From the NCBI GenBank assembly GCA_012271065.1, contig JAAXHE010000307.1, positions 1-7,630 on the forward strand: 7,630 nt of DNA, written 5' to 3'. This document shows positions 1 through 7,592 of this stretch, in pieces; position 1 is the first letter of the stretch, and each line of letters starts with the position of its first letter. A program made the position numbers and the translations under genes. Origin of the DNA: Candidatus Latescibacterota bacterium. Its GTDB lineage: Bacteria > Latescibacterota > UBA2968 > GCA-2709665. The notes beneath the pieces were generated by a model. That model ran no database searches. It had not been told where the DNA came from and saw only the letters and a program-made list of their open reading frames with translations.

Positions 1-42
1 TGCTGTTTTTTTCGGATTGAGGTTAGTCGTGGCGCGCATTCG

Positions 43-70
43 TTCCGAATTCAGCTTTCGTTCTTAGAAT
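43..70 (+). promoter_or_regulatory. Possible sodN promoter
   Basis: A TAGAAT hexamer at 65-70 matches the sigma-70 -10 consensus at five of six positions. A weak -35 candidate, TTCCGA at 43-48, lies 16 bp upstream and matches only three of six. The -10 ends 36 nt before the sodN ATG. I saw no convincing Fur/Nur-type palindrome in 1-106. The call rests on the -10 alone and is tentative. Confidence 0.3.
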
Positions 71-93
71 CGCAATTCCAATCAACTCTTGCG

Positions 94-99
94 AAGGAG
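94..99 (+). promoter_or_regulatory. Ribosome binding site of sodN
   Basis: AAGGAG ends seven bases before the ATG at 107. This fixes the start there and not at the in-frame TTG at 89, which lies upstream of this site. The site sits inside a small perfect hairpin: CGAAG (92-96), loop GAG (97-99), CTTCG (100-104). Confidence 0.85.
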
Positions 100-106
100 C
101 TTCGAT

Positions 107-637
107 ATGAAACGAGTGATTTCGTCAACACTGTTCGTTTTGATAATGGCCATGCACGGGTCCTCGTCTGCACACTGTGAAATTCCTTGCGGGATTTATG
201 GTGATGAAGCCAGGTTTATGGCCATTGCGGAAAACTTAAATACGATTGAAAAGTCGATGAAGGAAATCGTGCGCCTTTCTGCTGATGTGCCAATTAAAGC
301 ATCTACGAGAGACGGCATGCAAATGCAGGTGATAACGATGACCAGGAATTCGGCCGATGCGTACAAGAACTTCAACCTTTTGGTGCGGTGGGTCAATAAC
401 AAGGAAATGCACGCGGATCAGATTCGCGAGATTGTAGCGCAGTACTTCCTTGCGCAGCGCATCAAGGCGCCTGCGAACGACGATCCGACTGCCGGCAAGG
501 CTTATTCCGACAAGCTGGCGCTGCTTCATCAGATGATCGTTTCGGCGATGAAATGCAAGCAGACCACCGACACGGCCCATGTGAGGAAGTCGCGAGAACT
601 GTTACAGGCGTTCGAGGCGCTGTACATGAAAAAATGA
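107..637 (+). CDS. sodN: Secreted nickel superoxide dismutase
   Basis: Nickel-containing superoxide dismutase, which converts superoxide to oxygen and hydrogen peroxide. The 176-residue product has a Sec-type signal peptide: MKR, a hydrophobic core at about residues 8-16, then GSSSA ending at residue 22. The nickel-hook sequence HCEIPCGIY follows directly at 23-31. In the family, His1, Cys2 and Cys6 of the mature protein bind nickel and Tyr9 lines the active site; here these are H23, C24, C28 and Y31. Cleavage after A22 would therefore produce the required free amino-terminal histidine. The mature part is about 154 residues, longer than the roughly 117 of Streptomyces SodN, and is rich in predicted helix. 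Streptomyces-type enzymes use a short propeptide removed by the protease SodX; no such protease gene is in the window. The likely location is periplasmic or extracytoplasmic. GC content over 121-600 is about 51 percent by hand count, lower than the neighbours. An intrinsic terminator follows, so it is probably monocistronic. Confidence 0.9.
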   Translation: MKRVISSTLFVLIMAMHGSSSAHCEIPCGIYGDEARFMAIAENLNTIEKSMKEIVRLSADVPIKASTRDGMQMQVITMTRNSADAYKNFNLLVRWVNNKEMHADQIREIVAQYFLAQRIKAPANDDPTAGKAYSDKLALLHQMIVSAMKCKQTTDTAHVRKSRELLQAFEALYMKK

Positions 638-680
638 AGTACCACGGGCCTGTTTCGTCCCGATTCCGCAGAAAAAATCA

Positions 681-714
681 CACCGGGCCTTCCACGGAAT
701 GCCCGGTGTTTTTT
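681..714 (+). terminator. Intrinsic terminator after sodN
   Basis: A perfect 8-bp GC-rich stem, CACCGGGC (681-688) with GCCCGGTG (701-708), has a 12-nt loop and is followed by six T (709-714). An A-run at 672-677 precedes the stem, so the structure could work on both strands. It separates sodN from the groESL promoter. Confidence 0.9.
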
Positions 715-735
715 CGTGTACCGGCCAGATTTTCC

Positions 736-764
736 TTGCTAAGATTGCGCCGGTGTGATATATT
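736..764 (+). promoter_or_regulatory. groESL promoter
   Basis: The -35 hexamer TTGCTA (736-741) and the -10 hexamer TATATT (759-764) are separated by exactly 17 bp. A TG at 756-757 gives an extended -10. Transcription would start near 771, at the left edge of the CIRCE operator, so bound HrcA would block initiation. This is a housekeeping-sigma promoter under repressor control; I saw no heat-shock sigma-32-like promoter. Confidence 0.75.
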
Positions 765-773
765 GGTTGCTCG

Positions 774-800
774 CTGGCACTCAGTATGCCAGAGTGCTAA
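774..800 (+). promoter_or_regulatory. CIRCE operator (HrcA binding site)
   Basis: CIRCE is the inverted repeat TTAGCACTC-N9-GAGTGCTAA bound by the heat-shock repressor HrcA. Here the right arm GAGTGCTAA (792-800) is perfect. The left arm CTGGCACTC (774-782) matches seven of nine positions, and the spacer (783-791) is exactly 9 nt. It lies just downstream of the promoter -10 and about 75 bp before groES, the usual place for control of groESL. hrcA itself is not in the window. Confidence 0.93.
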
Positions 801-875
801 CAACGGACTGTTAACCATTTAAAATCAATAAATTTAACGCCAATTCCGTCTCAATTTTTCAAGGAGGAAAGAGAC

Positions 876-1172
876 ATGGCAGTCAAGGTGAAGCCGCTGG
901 GAGATCGAGTGCTGGTCAGGCCCCAGGAAGAAGAGGAACAGGTGAAAGGTGGCATCATTATTCCTGACACGGCGAAAGAAAAGCCTCAGCGCGGTGAAAT
1001 CGTGGCCGTCGGAGATGGCAAACTGGACGATTCCGGCAACAGGATTGCACCGTCCGTCTCATCCGGCGACGTGGTGCTCTACGGCAAATATTCCGGCACC
1101 GAGGTAAGGCTGGACGACGAGGATCATCTCATTATGTCCGAGAGCGATATCCTGGCGATTATTGAAGACTGA
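876..1172 (+). CDS. groES: Co-chaperonin GroES (Cpn10)
   Basis: GroES forms the heptameric lid of the GroEL folding chamber in the cytoplasm. The 98-residue product has the normal family length. It opens with the conserved [11 protein letters not shown] segment (residues 6-16). The mobile loop that docks on GroEL follows, with the hydrophobic anchor GGIIIPD at 25-31, then the core motif GEIVAVG and the late segment [12 protein letters not shown]. The start ATG is preceded by AAGGAGG at 861-867 with 8-nt spacing. It is the first gene of the groESL operon: groEL follows after 35 bp with no terminator between. Expression is probably heat-inducible by release of HrcA from the CIRCE element. The leader between CIRCE and the ribosome binding site (about 801-860) is AT-rich and untranslated. 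Confidence 0.97.
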   Translation: MAVKVKPLGDRVLVRPQEEEEQVKGGIIIPDTAKEKPQRGEIVAVGDGKLDDSGNRIAPSVSSGDVVLYGKYSGTEVRLDDEDHLIMSESDILAIIED

Positions 1173-1186
1173 GACGGTTCAACTGA

Positions 1187-2830
<1,644 letters not shown>

Positions 2831-2839
2831 AGAAGCAAT

Positions 2840-2863
2840 GCCTCCGCTTTCTGCAACGGAGGC
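2840..2863 (+). terminator. Hairpin directly after groEL
   Basis: A 7-bp perfect stem, GCCTCCG (2840-2846) with CGGAGGC (2857-2863), has a 10-nt loop and begins nine bases after the groEL stop codon. No T-run follows, so alone it is not a classical terminator. It may protect the 3' end of the groESL transcript or assist the stronger hairpin just downstream. Confidence 0.5.
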
Positions 2864-2871
2864 CGGAAAAC

Positions 2872-2912
2872 AAAAGAAACGCGCCTTTTTTCAAAGGCGC
2901 GTTTCTTTTTTT
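2872..2912. terminator. Bidirectional terminator between groEL and moeB
   Basis: A perfect 17-bp stem pairs 2872-2888 with 2893-2909 around a 4-nt loop (TTTC). The GC core is CGCGCC/GGCGCG, flanked by an A-rich left foot and a T-rich right foot. Reading rightwards, the foot and following bases give seven T at 2906-2912. Reading leftwards, the complement of the A-rich foot supplies an interrupted U-tract. It lies between convergent genes, 41 bp after groEL and 17 bp before the end of moeB, so it probably stops both operons. Confidence 0.92.
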
Positions 2913-2929
2913 CGGAAAGCCCGAGTGTG

Positions 2930-4108
2930 TCAATCGTCCGCGGCTTCGTGTTGCGTCACGCCGCTGCAGAAGGCGACGTAGTCGATGAGTTCGGTGATTT
3001 CGGGGTTGTCGCCACAGACCGGGCAGCCGGGGTCGCGGCGGATTTTAAACGTGCGGAAACTCATAGCCAGCGCATCGTACATGAGCAGCCTGCCGATAAG
3101 CGGTTCACCCTGGCCGAGAATCAGTTTAACGGCTTCGGTCGCCTGGATCAACCCAACGGTTCCCGGAAGCACACCCAGGACACCCGCGTCGGCGCAAGAC
3201 GGCGCCAGTTCCGCGGGCGGGGGCTCGGGATAGAGACAACGGTAGCACGGACCTTCCAGATCGCAGGGATAGACGGTTACCTGCCCCTCGAAACGGAAGA
3301 TGCTTCCGTCTACGATGGGCTTGCGCGCGAAGACGCAGGCGTCGTTTACCATATAGCGCGTGGGAAAGTTGTCGCATCCGTTCACCACGATGTCATAGTC
3401 CGCGATAATGTCCATTACGTTATCGGAACTCAGGTACTCGACATACGGGACCACCTTGCATCCCGGGTTCAGGTCCTGCAGGGTTTCCCTGGCGGAGATG
3501 GCCTTCGGCCTGCCCAGATCGGATGTGCCGTGCAGGATCTGGCGCTGGAGGTTGGTGACGTCCACGACGTCCGCGTCCACGATGCCCAGGGCGCCGACAC
3601 CCGCCGCGGCGAGATAGTAGGCCGCGGGACATCCGAGTCCGCCCGCGCCGACCATCAGGACCCTTGCGTCGAGCAGTTTTCCCTGGCCTTTTTCGCCCAC
3701 TTCGGGAACCAGCAGATGCCTGGAGTACCGCTGGACTTCGGCCTTGCTGAGCGCCCTGTCCCGTTGAACCGGGAAACCCGCTTCCACCCAGGCGTCGTAA
3801 CCGCCCTCGATGCAGTCGACGTTTTCATATCCCATATTCTGCAGATCTCTCGCCGCCAGCGCACCCTGGTTTTCGTCGCCGTACACAATGATGGCGGTTG
3901 AGCGGTCGTTCGCGACGGTCTCGATGCGCAGTTCGAGGAATCCCCGGGAGAAGTTTTGCGCGCCTTCGATATAACCCTCGGCGTAGTCCTCCCGTTCACG
4001 GACGTCGAGCAGCAACACGCTGTCCAGCCGCTCCCGCGCTTCTTCCGGCGAAATGCCCCGGACCTCGCTTCTGACGCTTACCATCAGGGTTTCAAATGCA
4101 GTGCTCAT
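2930..4108 (-). CDS. moeB: N-terminal rhodanese domain fused to MoeB/ThiF-type E1 enzyme
   Basis: The 392-residue protein has two domains. Residues about 15-115 form a rhodanese-like domain (LLLDVRE at 33-39, AIIVYGDENQ at 72-81, EGGYDAWVEAGFP at 101-113). Residues about 125-380 form a MoeB/ThiF/HesA adenylyltransferase: RYSRHLL at 127-133, dinucleotide fold GAGGLG at 154-159, DADVVDVTNLQRQ at 178-190, Asp246 in GCDNFPTRY, zinc cysteines C288/C291 and C362/C365, and Cys305 in SCADAGVLG at the position of the ThiF persulfide cysteine. Such enzymes adenylate the C-terminal glycine of a sulfur carrier such as MoaD, ThiS or CysO before thiolation. Two features are odd. The rhodanese domain comes first, whereas MoeZ/Uba4-type proteins carry it last. 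The usual catalytic cysteine after VY is Gly77. No carrier gene is nearby, so the substrate is unknown. The gene ends at a shared terminator. A G-rich stretch (complement of 4113-4120) precedes the ATG; Met9 is an alternative start. Confidence 0.88.
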   Translation of the reverse strand: MSTAFETLMVSVRSEVRGISPEEARERLDSVLLLDVREREDYAEGYIEGAQNFSRGFLELRIETVANDRSTAIIVYGDENQGALAARDLQNMGYENVDCIEGGYDAWVEAGFPVQRDRALSKAEVQRYSRHLLVPEVGEKGQGKLLDARVLMVGAGGLGCPAAYYLAAAGVGALGIVDADVVDVTNLQRQILHGTSDLGRPKAISARETLQDLNPGCKVVPYVEYLSSDNVMDIIADYDIVVNGCDNFPTRYMVNDACVFARKPIVDGSIFRFEGQVTVYPCDLEGPCYRCLYPEPPPAELAPSCADAGVLGVLPGTVGLIQATEAVKLILGQGEPLIGRLLMYDALAMSFRTFKIRRDPGCPVCGDNPEITELIDYVAFCSGVTQHEAADD

Positions 4109-4150
4109 AATATTCCCCCCGGTGCAAAGTGGTTGGAATCATGTTCTGGT

Positions 4151-4179
4151 AATGTATCCAATTCAGTGTCGGAACGCAA
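4151..4179 (-). promoter_or_regulatory. Candidate moeB promoter
   Basis: On the minus strand, TTGCGT (complement of 4174-4179) and TACATT (complement of 4151-4156) are spaced by 17 bp and end 42 nt before the moeB ATG. The surrounding sequence is AT-rich compared with the coding regions. This suggests moeB can be transcribed separately from mrp, although no terminator is visible between the two genes. Confidence 0.4.
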
Positions 4180-4237
4180 AATTAAATGCGGCATGTAACG
4201 GCAGAATAAAAGAAAAAGGAAGAAGGATCAAGAGCCG

Positions 4238-4357
4238 GAAGAGGTAAGAGGGTAGAGATCGCCTGCCTTGTATGGTTTCTTCTCAGGCCGGAGGCATAGA
4301 AGAGGAACCGATCGGGCAAGGATTTCTTCTACCGGCTCCCGTCTCACGTCTTCCCGG
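4238..4357. repeat. Repeat-bearing spacer between mrp and moeB
   Basis: The 253-bp gap between mrp and moeB has no credible gene. It holds two copies of an AGA/GAC-rich repeat in opposite orientation: one at about 4238-4257 (GAAGAGGTAAGAGGGTAGA core) and one at about 4321-4357 on the other strand. Between them lies an imperfect hairpin in which 4274-4283 (GGTTTCTTCT) pairs with 4298-4309, with a 2-nt bulge. The right copy matches, in reverse complement, the segment 6421-6457 beside iscS at 30 of 37 positions by hand alignment. The overall shape is that of a small miniature element or degenerate intergenic repeat. Confidence 0.55.
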
Positions 4358-4361
4358 TTTT

Positions 4362-5180
4362 TCACGATATCGTAATTCTCGGTCCGGGCTGCTCGTGCGC
4401 GTCGATCTGGTCCATGATCTTCTCTGCGATTTCGAGGAACGTCCGGGCCTCGCCGGATTCCCCTGCCGCAATCGGATCGCCGGAGTCGCCGCCCATACGT
4501 ATGGCCGGCAGAATGGGCAGCTGGCCGAGCATCGGGACGTTGAAGGCCTGGGCGATTCGGTCGCCGCCGCCCGCGCCGAAGATCGCCGCGGATTCGCCGC
4601 AGCAGGGACAGGTGAAGGCGCTCATATTTTCCACGGCGCCCAGGATGGGGACGTCAACCTTGCGGAACATCTCAACGCTTCGCGTTACGTCTTCCAGGGC
4701 AACGTCCTGCGGCGTGGTGACGATCACTGCGCCGCTGAGCGGGACGGTCTGGGCGAGAGTGAGTTGCGCGTCTCCGGTTCCGGGCGGAAGGTCGACCACG
4801 AGGAAATCCAGCGCTCCCCATGCCACGTCCGACATGAACTGCTGGATCATTTTTCCCACGATGGGTCCGCGCCAGATTACAGGTGTATCCTCTCCGGCGA
4901 TGAGTCCGAGAGACATCAGTTTCACGCCGTGGTTTTCAAGCGGGATGATCTTGCCGCCTACGGCCCGGGGTTGCTCCCCGGCGCCCAGCATCATCGGGAC
5001 ATTCGGTCCGTAGATGTCGGCATCGAGCAGGCCGACGTCCTGCCCCTGGCGGGCCAGGGCGACGGAGAGGTTCACGCTGACGGTGGTCTTTCCCACGCCT
5101 CCCTTGCCGCTGGAAACGGCCACAACATGCTTGACGTCGGGGATGGGGCGAGGTTTTGGCATGCCCGGTGGCATTTGCAT
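4362..5180 (-). CDS. mrp: Mrp/NBP35-family Fe-S cluster carrier ATPase (ApbC-like)
   Basis: Cytoplasmic P-loop ATPase of the Mrp/ApbC/Nbp35 family, which binds and transfers Fe-S clusters to apo-proteins as a dimer. The 272-residue product shows the deviant Walker A GKGGVGKTT (25-33), the switch segment LLDADIYGPNVP (51-62), Walker B-like DFLVVDLPPGTGD (125-137), TTPQDVALEDV (155-165), and the CPCC cluster-binding motif at 191-194, whose C191 and C194 form the family CxxC. The start ATG is supported by GAGGAA (complement of 5188-5193) at 7-nt spacing. Many bacterial Mrp proteins have an N-terminal MIP18/DUF59 domain of about 90 residues; it is absent here. Only 53 bp separate the start from the end of iscS, so no hidden exon or frameshifted domain can fit. 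It is probably co-transcribed with iscS, which would supply sulfur for the clusters it carries. Confidence 0.95.
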   Translation of the reverse strand: MQMPPGMPKPRPIPDVKHVVAVSSGKGGVGKTTVSVNLSVALARQGQDVGLLDADIYGPNVPMMLGAGEQPRAVGGKIIPLENHGVKLMSLGLIAGEDTPVIWRGPIVGKMIQQFMSDVAWGALDFLVVDLPPGTGDAQLTLAQTVPLSGAVIVTTPQDVALEDVTRSVEMFRKVDVPILGAVENMSAFTCPCCGESAAIFGAGGGDRIAQAFNVPMLGQLPILPAIRMGGDSGDPIAAGESGEARTFLEIAEKIMDQIDAHEQPGPRITIS

Positions 5181-5187
5181 GGGTTCG

Positions 5188-5193
5188 TTCCTC
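5188..5193 (-). promoter_or_regulatory. Ribosome binding site of mrp
   Basis: GAGGAA on the minus strand lies 7 nt before the ATG at 5180. It selects this start over the downstream in-frame Met3 and Met7, and shows that the short form without an N-terminal domain is the real product. Confidence 0.75.
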
Positions 5194-5233
5194 GAAGGTT
5201 GTGGATGTCGTTGGATCTGTATGCCGGTGAAAT

Positions 5234-6412
<1,179 letters not shown>

Positions 6413-6420
6413 ATCAGGAG

Positions 6421-6457
6421 TCGGGTAGAGGTAAGACGGGAGACGGTAGAAGAAACG
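6421..6457. repeat. AGA/GAC-rich repeat copy beside iscS
   Basis: This 37-nt segment contains GTAAGACGGGAGACGGTAGA. It matches the reverse complement of 4321-4357 at 30 of 37 positions and is also similar to 4238-4256 in direct orientation. It begins eight bases upstream of the iscS start codon and occupies the place where a ribosome binding site would normally be. Confidence 0.6.
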
Positions 6458-6465
6458 CTGGTGGC

Positions 6466-6570
6466 CGGGCGCCCACAAGGGGCGCCCCTACATAGTCAAA
6501 CATCCACGAATTGAACGCTCTGGGGCCGCGGCGAAGTCGCATTTGTAGGGGCGCCCCTTGTGGGCGCCCG
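6466..6570. repeat. 27-bp perfect inverted repeat between ftsY and iscS
   Basis: The arms at 6466-6492 and 6544-6570 are exact reverse complements over 27 nt, separated by 51 nt of unique sequence. Each arm contains two GC palindromes, GGGCGCCC and GGGGCGCCCC, joined by ACAA or TTGT. This is the architecture of paired REP-like or MITE-like intergenic repeats. It lies at the 3' end of ftsY (stop at 6580) with no T-run on either side, so it would form a strong RNA hairpin but is not a standard intrinsic terminator. No transposase is encoded in the 51-nt centre. Confidence 0.85.
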
Positions 6571-6579
6571 CTCTTGAAG

Positions 6580-7512
6580 TCAATCTCCTTCAAAAAGCGC
6601 TGTCACGAAGGCTTGCGGGTCGAAGTCACTCAGATCGTCCTGGCCTTCGCCCATGCCGACCATGCTGACGGGGAGGCCGAGTTCGTCGGCGATGGCGATA
6701 ACCACCCCACCCCTGGCAGTGCCATCCAGTTTGGCAAGAACAAGGCCGGTAATTCCGATGTCCGCGTGAAACTGCCGGGCCTGCGCGACTGCGTTCTGTC
6801 CCGTGGTCGCGTCCAGGACCAGCAATGTTTCGTGAGGGGCGTCCGGCAGGCACTTGCCAAGGACGCGACGGATCTTCTTGAGTTCCTCCATCAGGTTGAT
6901 ACTCGTGTGCAGGCGCCCCGCAGTGTCTATGATGACGACGTCCATATTGCGGGACCGGGCGGCGGCAACGGCGTCGAAGGCCACCGAAGCGGCGTCCGCG
7001 CCGGGCCGGCGCCGAACGATGTCGGCGCCCGAACGTTGGGACCAGATGGAAAGCTGGTCGATCGCGGCGGCCCTGAAGGTGTCGCAGGCGGCCAGGAGCA
7101 CCCGCTTGCCTTGCGCGTCGTACCGGCAGGCCATCTTGCCAATTGTGGTCGTCTTGCCCGATCCGTTGACGCCGGCGACCAGGATGACGTGAGGTCTGGT
7201 CCGGGAAGGCTCGGAGTCCGGGGGCTGGACGGCGCGGAGAATCTCCAGCAGTTCGTCTTCCAGCCGCGCGCGCACCCAGTCTTCCGTCTGATCGGGCGCC
7301 GGTTCCTCCCGCAGGCGCTCGCGAAGACGGTCGATGATCCGCAGTGTCGCATTGACGCCCACGTCGGCCCGGATCAGGACTTCCTCGATCTCCTCGAGGG
7401 CATCCTCATCCAGTCCGGGGCTGCGCCGCAGGACTTCGCGGATTTTTCCGGACAGCCCCTCCCGGGTCTTTGAGAGACCCTGTTTGAATCTTTCCAGAAA
7501 ACTTCCAGGCAT
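6580..7512 (-). CDS. ftsY: Signal recognition particle receptor FtsY
   Basis: SRP-family GTPase that receives ribosome-SRP complexes at the inner membrane for co-translational protein insertion. From the chosen start the product is 310 residues and consists of the N and G domains only. It opens MPGSFLERFKQGLSKTREGL, a typical amphipathic FtsY start. The N domain contains LDEDALEEIEEVLIRADVG. GTPase motifs are G1 GVNGSGKTTT (114-123), DTFRAAAIDQL (144-154), G3 DTAGR (196-200), G4 AKLDGTARGG (260-269) and GMGEGQDDLSDF (287-297). The long acidic A domain of E. coli FtsY is missing, as in many bacteria. GAGGAG (complement of 7524-7529) lies 11 nt before this ATG; upstream in-frame starts at 7563 (ATG) and 7578 (GTG) lack a ribosome binding site and would add low-complexity residues. 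It is the first minus-strand gene seen here; iscS follows after 167 bp containing a large inverted repeat. Confidence 0.96.
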   Translation of the reverse strand: MPGSFLERFKQGLSKTREGLSGKIREVLRRSPGLDEDALEEIEEVLIRADVGVNATLRIIDRLRERLREEPAPDQTEDWVRARLEDELLEILRAVQPPDSEPSRTRPHVILVAGVNGSGKTTTIGKMACRYDAQGKRVLLAACDTFRAAAIDQLSIWSQRSGADIVRRRPGADAASVAFDAVAAARSRNMDVVIIDTAGRLHTSINLMEELKKIRRVLGKCLPDAPHETLLVLDATTGQNAVAQARQFHADIGITGLVLAKLDGTARGGVVIAIADELGLPVSMVGMGEGQDDLSDFDPQAFVTALFEGD

Positions 7513-7572
7513 GCTGCCGGCGGCTCCTCGTGCGGCGCTCGGGTTCGCCCCGCGAACGGACATAATCAGAAA

Positions 7573-7592
7573 GGGCACGGCGCGCCGTGCCC
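7573..7592. repeat. 20-nt perfect GC palindrome upstream of ftsY
   Basis: GGGCACGGCGCGCCGTGCCC is its own reverse complement over all 20 bases. It sits 60 bp upstream of the ftsY start. On the minus strand it is followed by CTTTCTGATT, a weak T-rich stretch, so it could terminate a gene beyond the right edge, or be another member of a GC-palindrome intergenic repeat class like the one at 6466-6570. Confidence 0.6.

Noticed and set aside
89..106. TTG start extending sodN by six residues
   Set aside because: It lies upstream of the AAGGAG ribosome binding site, which points to the ATG at 107, and the extension would place charged residues before a normal signal peptide.
2927..3901. Long plus-strand open frame opposite moeB
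   Set aside because: It mirrors the moeB codons, has no ribosome binding site or known motif, and overlaps the end of the shared terminator region.
4109..4361. Small gene or riboswitch in the mrp-moeB spacer
   Set aside because: The open frames there are short, lack ribosome binding sites and are made of repeat sequence; I could not match the spacer to a Moco, thiamine or other riboswitch core.
6413..6478. N-terminal extension of the cysteine desulfurase from a TTG at 6478
   Set aside because: The extra 22 residues are encoded by the intergenic repeats and do not resemble the family; [13 protein letters not shown] is the normal opening.
6466..6570. CRISPR array or intrinsic terminator at the large inverted repeat
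   Set aside because: There are only two arms, in opposite orientation, with one spacer, and no T-run follows on either strand.
7513..7578. FtsY start at the upstream GTG (7578) or ATG (7563)
   Set aside because: Neither has a ribosome binding site, the GTG lies inside a perfect palindrome, and the family-like N-terminus begins at 7512 behind GAGGAG.
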